DNA of 8,398 nucleotides from SHXR01 sp046160305 (GTDB taxonomy: Bacteria; Pseudomonadota; Gammaproteobacteria; Burkholderiales; SG8-39): positions 1 through 8,398 of the forward strand of contig JBJXGX010000091.1 in assembly GCA_046160305.1 (NCBI GenBank), given 5' to 3'. The position numbers and the translations under genes are program-made. The notes beneath the pieces are model-generated. The model had not been told where the DNA came from. It ran no database searches and worked only from the letters and a program-made list of their open reading frames with translations. This document shows positions 1 through 5,942 of this stretch, in pieces (the first letter of the stretch is position 1; every line of letters begins with the position of its first letter).

Positions 1-333
1 GCGGCAGCATGGCCGTTCCCAACAGGATCGCGGCCCTAGGCGGTAGTGGAATGGTCTGCGGCCAGTCTTTGTGCAGGCAAAGGCTGAACCGCAGACATTC
101 CGCGTTGGTGCGTTTGTCCCCGGCGAACAAACCGCGAGACCGCGCAATTGTAGCAAGCGCCCGCGCCCTCGCCGGGGCACTTATCTTGACTTAATTCCCG
201 TATATTGCGACCCACTCCATCCGTTGACGAGTGGTTGTTTCCGTCGCATGTCTGGCGCGTAACTAATTAAAAACACGGCGTAAAATAGTCATTGTGGCGG
301 CGTAGTAGACCACCCAGCACAGAGTCAATCGAT

Positions 334-423
334 CAATCTTAGGCACCCGACGGTCGCCTAATTGTTGCGGATATGTGCCAAATCTAAATCCGCATTTTGG
401 CCTTCGGGGCATTACGTCCCCCG
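334..423 (+). repeat. Cluster of three inverted repeats in the leader of the transglycosylase gene
   Basis: Three potential hairpins follow one another. The first pairs TTAGGC (339-344) with GCCTAA (356-361); inside it ACC pairs with GGT around a CGAC loop with one bulged base, and outside it CAA (334-336) pairs with TTG (362-364). The second pairs GCCAAA (377-382) with TTTGGC (396-401). The third pairs CGGGG (405-409) with CCCCG (419-423). None is followed by a T-run, so they do not look like intrinsic terminators. They could be a structured 5' untranslated region or operator DNA. I recognise no known riboswitch. Confidence 0.4.
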
Positions 424-430
424 ACGGGCA

Positions 431-466
431 GCGCCGCCTTCATATCGATATGCTGATATACGGCGC
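431..466. promoter_or_regulatory. Nested palindrome, possible operator or hairpin
   Basis: A perfect 12-bp palindrome CATATCGATATG (441-452) lies inside a larger inverted repeat whose outer arms are GCGCCG (431-436) and CGGCGC (461-466). It sits 64-99 bases upstream of the transglycosylase start codon. A palindrome of this kind could be a dimeric regulator site or part of the leader fold. No regulator family can be named from the sequence alone. Confidence 0.35.
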
Positions 467-516
467 TCTAGACCCCAGGATCGTCCTCGGGGAATTGGCA
501 ATACGAAAAATGATTG

Positions 517-523
517 ACGGAGG
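517..523 (+). promoter_or_regulatory. Ribosome binding site that sets the transglycosylase start
   Basis: GACGGAGG-type sequence lies 6 bases before the ATG at 530. A nearer ATG at 525 is followed in frame almost at once by TGA (ATG CCA TGA) and is too close to the purine run, so the ATG at 530 is the likely start. Confidence 0.7.
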
Positions 524-529
524 TATGCC

Positions 530-1225
530 ATGAGCGTTTGGACATCATCTAAGTTGTTCGCAATGCATCGGCTCGACTCTGTATTCGAAGCAACACGCGG
601 TGTAATGAGCGTCGTGGGACTGTTCACCGTCCTTCTTCTCTCCCTACAGATGATTGACCGAGGCGTAGTCGTCTCGCGTGCCGGTGAATCGACCGCGGTC
701 GACACCAACGTAACCGGCGATGCCAAGGCGTCACATGGGCCGACGGCGGTCGCGAGTCCGTCAGCGGATCCGCGTGAAGGTGCAATCGCCAGGCATCTGT
801 CGCGCAATTATCGGATCGCACCAGAGGCCGCCGAGGAACTCGTGGCGGCCGCATTCTCCGCAGGTCGAATCGTCGGACTTGATCCGGTGCTGATCCTCTC
901 GGTCATGGCGGTCGAATCTCGATTCAATCCGATCGCGGAAAGCGACATGGGCGCCAAGGGGTTGATGCAGGTTATTCCAAAGTATCACCTGGATAAACTC
1001 AACACGCACGGTGGCGTCGCCGCAGTGCTCGACCCGTGGGTCAACATCCTCGTTGGCGCGCAAATTCTTCGGGAATATGTTGCCAGGGGCGGAAATCTCG
1101 CGTCAGGGCTGCAGCAGTACAACGGTGCCGCGAACGACCGATCGATGCAATACGCCGAGCGGATCTTCGCAGAGAAATTGATCTTCGATCGTCTCTTGAA
1201 GAGCCAATCCCTGCAAACAAGCTGA
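530..1225 (+). CDS. Membrane-anchored lytic transglycosylase, SLT domain
   Basis: A 231-residue protein with a C-terminal SLT (soluble lytic transglycosylase, family 1) domain, expected to cleave the MurNAc-GlcNAc bond of peptidoglycan in the periplasm and leave a 1,6-anhydro end. The N-terminus has one hydrophobic segment (about residues 24-41) and the protein has no cysteine. It is therefore probably a signal anchor, not a lipoprotein. A variable linker (45-80) follows. The catalytic core shows AVESRFNP with the likely catalytic Glu129, then GAKGLMQVIP (141-150) and LQQYNGA (194-200), the usual three SLT motifs in order. The domain is compact, as in many small bacterial SLT proteins. The gene stands alone: the next gene converges from the right. 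Its long leader carries several inverted repeats, so post-transcriptional control is possible. Family assignment is firm; the physiological role (cell wall turnover versus assembly of a wall-spanning machine) is not determined. Confidence 0.92.
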   Translation: MSVWTSSKLFAMHRLDSVFEATRGVMSVVGLFTVLLLSLQMIDRGVVVSRAGESTAVDTNVTGDAKASHGPTAVASPSADPREGAIARHLSRNYRIAPEAAEELVAAAFSAGRIVGLDPVLILSVMAVESRFNPIAESDMGAKGLMQVIPKYHLDKLNTHGGVAAVLDPWVNILVGAQILREYVARGGNLASGLQQYNGAANDRSMQYAERIFAEKLIFDRLLKSQSLQTS

Positions 1226-1312
1226 GCTGAAATTCCCAAGCCCCTCCCGCCTTTACCGCCAAATCGGGGTGACGCCAAAACCCGACGCGAAAGCTAGCGC
1301 AGTAGGGCCGCG

Positions 1313-2485
1313 TCAACCTCGATTCAGCACCTTGGCGATACGATCAATGCCCGCGGCGAGTGAGTCCAACGATTGGGTATACGCGAAGCGCACGAAGGCG
1401 CCGGGACGACTTCCTCGAAAATCCCGTCCCGGGGTCACTGCAACGCCCGCTCGCTCCAGAAGATCGAACGCAAAGCTGAAGCTGTCATCGCAAAACGCCG
1501 AGCAATCCGCGTAGATATAGAACGCGCCGTCCGGGATGGCGGGCACTCGGAAGCCAATTGCCTTGAGCGCCGGCACCATAAAGTCGCGGCGCTTCTTGAA
1601 TTCGGCGCGGCGATCCTCGTAGATGCTGATCGCCTGAGGCGTGAGTGCGGCGAGTGCTGCATGTTGCGCGGGTGCTGAGGGACAGATGAACGCGTTCTGC
1701 GCCAGCCGCTCAAGTTCCGGCACCACCGCCTCGGGTGCCACCAGCCAGCCGATGCGCCACCCGGTGAGATTGAAGTACTTCGAAAAGCTGTTGACGACAA
1801 AACAATCCTCACCTGACTCAAGTACGGTCCGTTCATGGGATCCGTAATGCAGACTCTGATAAATCTCATCGACGATGAGGGCACCACGGCGCTTCCGAAC
1901 GGTTCTTGCCACGGCCGCCAGATTCTCGAATGGCATTGACGTACCGGTCGGATTGGAAGGCGTGGCGATTACGATTCCCCGGGTCGCCGGGCCCCAAGCG
2001 GCCTCGATTGCCTCCACTGTTGGCTGGAATGACCCTTCGGGCTCAACCAGAAAATCGATCGGGGTTGCATCGAACATCGTGACGAAATGACGATTGCAGG
2101 GATAGCCCGGCGCGGGAAGCAATACTTCGTCCCCGGGCCCGAATAATGTTCCGCACAAGAGCAAGAAAGCGCCCGATGCGCCCGCCGTAACAACTATTCG
2201 TTCCGGCGATACGTCGACGCCGAATCGCTCGGCGTAGAACCGCGCGATGCCCTCGCGCAGGACGCGCATTCCGAGCGCATCGGTATAACCAAGCGAATGC
2301 GTGGCCATCGCCGCGCTCACCGCATCTCGCACGCACGGCGGTGCGCCGAAATCCGGCTGGCCGATCTCCATATGGATGATGTGCCGTCCCATCGCTTCCA
2401 GTTCGAAGGCGCGACGCTGAACCTCCATGACATAGAAGGGCTCGATCATTTTCATGCGTGAGGCGACGGACGGGTGAGCTGCCAA
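1313..2485 (-). CDS. Class I/II PLP-dependent aminotransferase
   Basis: A fold-type I, pyridoxal-phosphate aminotransferase of about 390 residues, the usual length. It transfers an amino group between an amino acid and a 2-oxo acid in the cytoplasm. Numbering from the further-upstream TTG at 2503 (six residues longer), visible landmarks are GYT (72-74), TPSNPTG (181-187) with the Asn that contacts the PLP ring, VDEIY (211-215) with the Asp that holds the pyridine nitrogen, NSFSKYFNLTGWRIG (238-252) with Lys242 as the Schiff-base lysine, and VRFAY (371-375) with Arg372 for the substrate carboxylate. The set fits the AspC/AlaT-like Igamma subgroup, but the amino acid substrate cannot be read from it. 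I chose the TTG at 2485 because AGAGGGA lies 7 bases upstream; the TTG at 2503 has no such site, nor does the ATG at 2455. The gene is convergent with the transglycosylase gene and divergent from maeB. Confidence 0.93.
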   Translation of the reverse strand: MAAHPSVASRMKMIEPFYVMEVQRRAFELEAMGRHIIHMEIGQPDFGAPPCVRDAVSAAMATHSLGYTDALGMRVLREGIARFYAERFGVDVSPERIVVTAGASGAFLLLCGTLFGPGDEVLLPAPGYPCNRHFVTMFDATPIDFLVEPEGSFQPTVEAIEAAWGPATRGIVIATPSNPTGTSMPFENLAAVARTVRKRRGALIVDEIYQSLHYGSHERTVLESGEDCFVVNSFSKYFNLTGWRIGWLVAPEAVVPELERLAQNAFICPSAPAQHAALAALTPQAISIYEDRRAEFKKRRDFMVPALKAIGFRVPAIPDGAFYIYADCSAFCDDSFSFAFDLLERAGVAVTPGRDFRGSRPGAFVRFAYTQSLDSLAAGIDRIAKVLNRG

Positions 2486-2492
2486 TGTTGAT

Positions 2493-2499
2493 TCCCTCT
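2493..2499 (-). promoter_or_regulatory. Ribosome binding site favouring a TTG start of the aminotransferase
   Basis: On the minus strand AGAGGGA is followed after 7 bases by TTG at 2485-2483. This is the only good Shine-Dalgarno match among the candidate starts (TTG 2503, TTG 2485, ATG 2455). Confidence 0.55.
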
Positions 2500-2530
2500 G
2501 CAATCGCGTTGCGCCGTATCATCAACGCGC

Positions 2531-2559
2531 ATTCTATCGATCATCGCCTCAGCGGCGAA
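2531..2559 (-). promoter_or_regulatory. Candidate sigma-70 promoter for the aminotransferase
   Basis: On the minus strand TAGAAT (2536-2531) matches five of six -10 positions and stands 17 bases from TTCGCC (2559-2554), a weak -35 box. It would give a leader of roughly 40 bases before the TTG start. This is a sequence match only. Confidence 0.3.
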
Positions 2560-2646
2560 TCCCGCTTAGCGGTCTCACGTCGACGGCATGGTCCTGGATG
2601 CGCGCCATGCGCACCTGCGAGGTCAGCGCCTGCGAAGAGATCAGAA

Positions 2647-2687
2647 TCAATCGACAATTCCCTCCCGCATAGCCGGTCGATCATTGA
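2647..2687 (+). repeat. Imperfect inverted repeat touching the maeB start codon
   Basis: TCAATCGAC (2647-2655) can pair with GTCGAT..TTGA (2676-2681 and 2684-2687), leaving CA bulged. The right arm ends on the first base of the probable ATG. No clear Shine-Dalgarno sequence is visible between the arms, so this structure may matter for translation initiation, or may be chance. Confidence 0.3.
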
Positions 2688-4987
2688 TGGCGATGAAGAA
2701 CCCGTTTCGAGATGCAGCGCTCGAATACCATCGAAAACCCCGCCCGGGCAAGATCGCTATCGAAGCGACCAAGGCGCTGGTCAATCAGCGCGACCTCGCA
2801 TTGGCCTATACACCCGGGGTCGCGGTGGCCTGCGAGGAGATCGTCCGGGACCCCGCGCAAGCAGGGGAGCTTACGGCGCGAGCCAATCTTATCGCCGTCA
2901 TCACCAATGGCACTGCTGTCCTTGGACTTGGCGCCATCGGGCCCCTCGCTGCCAAGCCGGTCATGGAGGGCAAGGCGGTCCTCTTCAAGAAGTTCGCCGG
3001 CATCGATGTGTTCGATCTCGAAATCAACGAACGTGACCCGGACAAGCTTGTCGACATCATTGCCGCCCTGGAACCCACCTTTGGTGGCATCAATCTCGAA
3101 GATATCAAGGCGCCCGAGTGTTTTCATGTCGAGAAAAAACTTCGGGAGCGGCTGAAGATCCCGGTCTTCCACGATGACCAGCATGGCACGGCAATCATCG
3201 TGGGCGCGGCCATTCTCAACGGGTTGCGCGTGGTCGGAAAGTCGATCACGGACGTCAAGCTCGTTTGCTCCGGTGCCGGTGCGGCGGCCTTGGCTTGTCT
3301 TGACTTGCTGGTGAGCCTCGGACTGCGTCCAGAGAATATTTGGGTGAGCGACGTGGTTGGGGTCGTCTATCGCGGACGCGTCGAGCAAATGGATCCGAAT
3401 AAGGCCCGCTACGCCCGGGACACGACCGCCCGCACCCTTGCCGAGATTGTCGATCAGGCGGATATTTTTCTCGGACTATCCGCCGGTAACGTCGTAGTGC
3501 CGGCGATGCTGGCAGCGATGGCGCCGCGTCCGTTGATCCTCGCACTGGCTAATCCCGACCCGGAGATCGATCCGGATCTCGCACGCAAGGCACGTCCCGA
3601 TGCGGTTATCGCAACCGGCCGTTCCGACTACCCGAATCAGGTCAACAACGTCCTCTGCTTTCCATTCATCTTTCGGGGCGCGCTCGACGTTGGCGCCACG
3701 GAAATCAACGAGGCGATGAAGCTCGCGGCCGTCTATGCGATCGCGAATCTTGCAACCGCGGAGCAATCCGAAGTCGTCACCGCCGCCTACGGTGAGCAGA
3801 ACCTGCGTTTCGGCGCGGACTACTTGATTCCCAAGCCGTTTGATCCACGCCTAATCGTGACGATCGCCCCCGCGGTGGCAAAGGCAGCGATGGCAAGCGG
3901 CGTGGCGCTGCGTCCGATCACCGACTTCGATGCGTACCATCAGCAGCTCCAGCAATTCGTCTACCACTCCGGTTTGATCATGAAGCCGCTGTTCACATCG
4001 GCCAAACAGGCGCCGCGGCGGATCGTCTACGCTGAAGGCGAGGAGGAGCGCGTCCTTCGGGCGGTGCAGGTGGTGGTGGACGAGGGTCTGGCCACGCCCA
4101 TCCTCGTCGGGCGACCGAACGTCGTGGCAACGCGCATCGAGCGGTACGGCCTTCGTATGCACGCCGGCGTCGATTTTCAGCTCGTGAACCCGGAGTCGGA
4201 TCCCCGCTATCGCGACTACTGGAAAACGTATTATGCGCTCACCAAACGTCGAGGCGTGACGGAGCACGATGCGCGTCTCGAGATGCGCCGAAGCCATACG
4301 CTGATCGGCATCATCATGGTCCATCGCGGGGAAGCCGATGCCATGATCTGCGGGCCCTATGGAACCTATGCCGATCATCTTCGGTATGTCGACCAGGTCA
4401 TCGGGCTCCGGGCGGGCGTGAGCAACTACTACGCGATGAATGTGCTTCTTCTTCCCAAACGCACGGTATTCATCTGCGATACCTACGTCAATGTCGATCC
4501 GACCGCCGAGCAGATCGCGGAGATGACTATTCTCGCCGCCGAGGAGGTTCGTCGGTTCGGCATCACGCCGAAAGTGGCGCTCCTTTCCCATTCGAGCTTC
4601 GGGTCGCACGAAACGCCTTCCGCACGCAAGATGCGGGACGCACTGCCGCTGATTCGCATGCGATCGCCCGAGATCGAAATCGAAGGGGAAATGCATGGCG
4701 ATGCCGCGTTGTCGGAGCTGGTGAGAGGCAACGTTTTCTCCGATTCCAGGCTGTCGGGCGAGGCCAATGTCCTCGTGATGCCAACGTTGGACGCGGCGAA
4801 CATTTCGTTCAACCTTCTCAAGACGGCCGCCGGCGATGGCATAACAATCGGGCCGATTCTGCTCGGGCCGGCGAAACCGGTGCATATCGCGACCGCCTCC
4901 GCGACCGTGAGGCGGCTGGTCAACATGACGGCGCTCACCGTGGTCGATGTCAATGCGACGCGCTCGCAATATCGATTTCCGCTTTGA
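2687..4987 (+). CDS. maeB: Malic enzyme with C-terminal phosphotransacetylase-like domain (MaeB type)
   Basis: A 766-residue two-domain malic enzyme that oxidatively decarboxylates malate to pyruvate in the cytoplasm, producing NADPH in most MaeB-type enzymes (EC 1.1.1.40). The malic N-domain starts almost at once (AALEYHRKPRPGKI, about 10-23). LAYTPGVA (39-46) carries the catalytic tyrosine and VLFKKFAG (98-105) the catalytic lysine. FHDDQHGTAI (161-170) carries metal-binding acidic residues. The nucleotide-binding domain shows CSGAGAAALA (194-203), ANPDPEI (288-294) and NQVNN (317-321). From about residue 440 a phosphotransacetylase-like domain begins (RRIVYAEGEEERVLRA) and runs to the end. 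In studied MaeB proteins this region serves in acetyl-CoA regulation and oligomerisation, not phosphotransacetylation. The open frame extends to an ATG at 2588, but family starts match 2687 or 2693 and the extra 33 residues look unrelated. No strong ribosome binding site precedes the start. The length is typical of MaeB. Confidence 0.95.
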   Translation: MAMKNPFRDAALEYHRKPRPGKIAIEATKALVNQRDLALAYTPGVAVACEEIVRDPAQAGELTARANLIAVITNGTAVLGLGAIGPLAAKPVMEGKAVLFKKFAGIDVFDLEINERDPDKLVDIIAALEPTFGGINLEDIKAPECFHVEKKLRERLKIPVFHDDQHGTAIIVGAAILNGLRVVGKSITDVKLVCSGAGAAALACLDLLVSLGLRPENIWVSDVVGVVYRGRVEQMDPNKARYARDTTARTLAEIVDQADIFLGLSAGNVVVPAMLAAMAPRPLILALANPDPEIDPDLARKARPDAVIATGRSDYPNQVNNVLCFPFIFRGALDVGATEINEAMKLAAVYAIANLATAEQSEVVTAAYGEQNLRFGADYLIPKPFDPRLIVTIAPAVAKAAMASGVALRPITDFDAYHQQLQQFVYHSGLIMKPLFTSAKQAPRRIVYAEGEEERVLRAVQVVVDEGLATPILVGRPNVVATRIERYGLRMHAGVDFQLVNPESDPRYRDYWKTYYALTKRRGVTEHDARLEMRRSHTLIGIIMVHRGEADAMICGPYGTYADHLRYVDQVIGLRAGVSNYYAMNVLLLPKRTVFICDTYVNVDPTAEQIAEMTILAAEEVRRFGITPKVALLSHSSFGSHETPSARKMRDALPLIRMRSPEIEIEGEMHGDAALSELVRGNVFSDSRLSGEANVLVMPTLDAANISFNLLKTAAGDGITIGPILLGPAKPVHIATASATVRRLVNMTALTVVDVNATRSQYRFPL

Positions 4988-5017
4988 GGCAGCGATGGGC
5001 GTGCAATCAGGACCGGT

Positions 5018-5045
5018 AAATAAAAACGCGGCCTCGCGGCCGCGT
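5018..5045 (-). terminator. Intrinsic terminator A, minus strand
   Basis: ACGCGGCC (5026-5033) and GGCCGCGT (5038-5045) form a perfect 8-bp stem with a 4-base loop. Reading leftwards, the stem is followed by TTTTTATTT, the classic terminator tail. On the plus strand only two T bases follow, so it would be a poor terminator for maeB. It lies 228 bases beyond the ompA-like stop codon and downstream of terminator B. Confidence 0.75.
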
Positions 5046-5080
5046 TGAAGATACTGAAGGAGGAGGTGACAAGAAACTGC
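5018..5080 (-). repeat. Composite element copy A (terminator hairpin plus anti-SD-like segment)
   Basis: Copy A shares with copy B, about 153 bases to the right, an A-run, an 8-bp hairpin with identical arms, a 12-base unconserved spacer, an identical AGGAGGAG and a following GAAAC. Read on the minus strand it contains TCACCTCCT (5069-5061), identical to the conserved 3' tail of bacterial 16S rRNA, then the hairpin and a T-run. No start codon follows the purine run at a usable distance on the plus strand, so it is not a normal ribosome binding site there. Confidence 0.6.
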
Positions 5081-5169
5081 TGCAAGATTCGATACGTGAG
5101 TTGCCGCATGCCGGCGGATAGTTCAACAATTCGTTCGCAAACGCATTGGCTTCGGTGTCCGGGTGCGGG

Positions 5170-5199
5170 AAAAGAAAAACGCGGCCACAGGGGCCGCGT
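5170..5199 (-). terminator. Intrinsic terminator B of the ompA-like gene
   Basis: ACGCGGCC (5179-5186) and GGCCGCGT (5192-5199) form a perfect 8-bp stem with a 5-base loop. On the minus strand the tail is TTTTTCTTTT. It lies about 74 bases beyond the stop codon of the ompA-like gene and is well placed to end its transcript. Confidence 0.82.
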
Positions 5200-5233
5200 C
5201 CAAACCATCAAAGGAGGAGACAACAGGAAACTT
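5170..5233 (-). repeat. Composite element copy B (terminator hairpin plus anti-SD-like segment)
   Basis: Second copy of the element: the same stem arms, the same 12-base distance from stem to AGGAGGAG and the same GAAAC after it. On the minus strand it contains CCTCCTTT (5217-5210), again matching the 16S rRNA tail. The spacers differ in sequence between copies but not in length. Confidence 0.6.
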
Positions 5234-5272
5234 GCTCGGGCATGACTCAAACCTTGGAAATATCCGGACTCC

Positions 5273-5824
5273 CTACCCACCCCGGAACTGCACGCGCCGG
5301 TTTTCGGCGGAATTGGGGTCCTGGGAATTCAACGGCCTGTACTCGCCATACGCTTCGGTCCGAAGGCGCCCCTGATCGATGCCGTGTACGCGCGCAAGGT
5401 AGTTCCTCACCGATAGCGCGCGCCTGTTGGACAAATCAAGGTTGTACTGATCCGGTCCTTGCGCGTCGGTATGGCCTTCGATCACGACGGGCTGCGCTTC
5501 GGGCAGTAGCTTGATTCCCTCGGCAACTGCGTCCAATTGAGCCCGTGCCTGCGGCAGAATCTGTGCCGAGTCGAACGCGAATTGGACCGGGAGGGAGAGG
5601 CTGCTTGCCTGGGGCTTTTCGTCGCCATCTGCGGCATCGGCGCCGTCGGTGATGCGAATTGATCGCATCCGCATTCCGGGCTTGGTTTCGTGCTTACCCA
5701 GGATTCGGGCGACATCGCGTGGATCGACCCGATCGCCCTCGCGGTACTGCAAGACCACCTGCGCGAATGCGGCGCTGGACAGCAGGGCTAAGGCAAACGC
5801 ACCGACTAGAGATTTGGAGATCAC
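5273..5824 (-). CDS. Periplasmic OmpA-family peptidoglycan-binding protein
   Basis: A 183-residue exported protein with a C-terminal OmpA-like domain, which binds peptidoglycan non-covalently through meso-diaminopimelate. Residues 1-21 form a typical signal peptide (hydrophobic LVGAFALALL, then AFA before Gln22). There is no lipobox cysteine, so a soluble periplasmic form is expected. Residues 22-75 are a polar linker without recognised motif. The OmpA domain covers about 76-181: LPVQFAFDSAQI, VVIEGHTDAQG (113-123), LSNRRALSVRNYL (131-143), ENRRVQF (174-180). Asp120 and Arg135 stand 15 residues apart, like the known diaminopimelate-binding pair of OmpA domains. There is no beta-barrel. The start is GTG, with GGAAGGAG 6 bases upstream. 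It lies 118 bases after the hydrolase gene on the same strand, and its transcript appears to end at terminator B. A structural wall-anchoring role is the inference. Confidence 0.9.
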   Translation of the reverse strand: MISKSLVGAFALALLSSAAFAQVVLQYREGDRVDPRDVARILGKHETKPGMRMRSIRITDGADAADGDEKPQASSLSLPVQFAFDSAQILPQARAQLDAVAEGIKLLPEAQPVVIEGHTDAQGPDQYNLDLSNRRALSVRNYLARVHGIDQGRLRTEAYGEYRPLNSQDPNSAENRRVQFRGG

Positions 5825-5942
5825 GACGTGCTCCTTCCACGATTCATGCTGCGCGGACGCGCTTCACCCCGTTTAGTGTCGCGCCGCGCAAGATGGGTTC
5901 AATTTTCCTGACAAGTCTTCCGCCGTTCCACGGGTAGGCATC

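Larger units (their letters stand above)
1..529. other. Gene-poor left-edge region upstream of the transglycosylase gene
   Basis: No convincing gene is visible here. Short frames on both strands lack a good ribosome binding site and resemble nothing I recognise. One minus-strand frame stays open from a GTG near 183 to the left edge and ends in a hydrophobic stretch (AAILLGTAML), so the start of a divergent gene running off the edge cannot be excluded. The first 180 bases are GC-rich; from about 180 to 400 the sequence is clearly more AT-rich, as expected for promoter and leader DNA. I could not find a sigma-70 promoter with good boxes and spacing: TTGACT at 186-191 and TATATT at 201-206 are only 9 bases apart. 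The right part carries several inverted repeats, listed separately. Confidence 0.5.

Noticed and set aside
186..206. TTGACT and TATATT as a promoter
   Set aside because: The boxes are only 9 bases apart; sigma-70 needs about 17.
9..262. Overlapping plus-strand frames at 9-194 and 71-262
   Set aside because: Short, arginine-rich, without ribosome binding site or recognisable motif; they look like random open frames in GC-rich DNA.
1226..1312. Bidirectional terminator between the transglycosylase and aminotransferase genes
   Set aside because: Only weak 4-base stems were found and no T-run follows on either strand; not enough to call a terminator.
2588..2686. Upstream ATG at 2588 as the maeB start
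   Set aside because: It would add 33 residues unlike any malic enzyme N-terminus, and no ribosome binding site precedes it; family starts align with 2687 or 2693.
3851..4969. 372-residue minus-strand frame inside maeB
   Set aside because: Lies wholly antisense to a clear conserved gene, is rich in Arg, His and Asp as expected for a shadow frame, and has no domain.
5045..5245. Small plus-strand frame in the maeB/ompA gap
   Set aside because: Starts within the hairpin arm, has no fitting ribosome binding site for its ATG, and the protein looks random; the non-coding element explains the region better.
5825..5942. Promoter of the ompA-like gene (minus-strand TTGTCA or TTGAAC as -35)
   Set aside because: No acceptable -10 box lies 16-18 bases downstream of either candidate.
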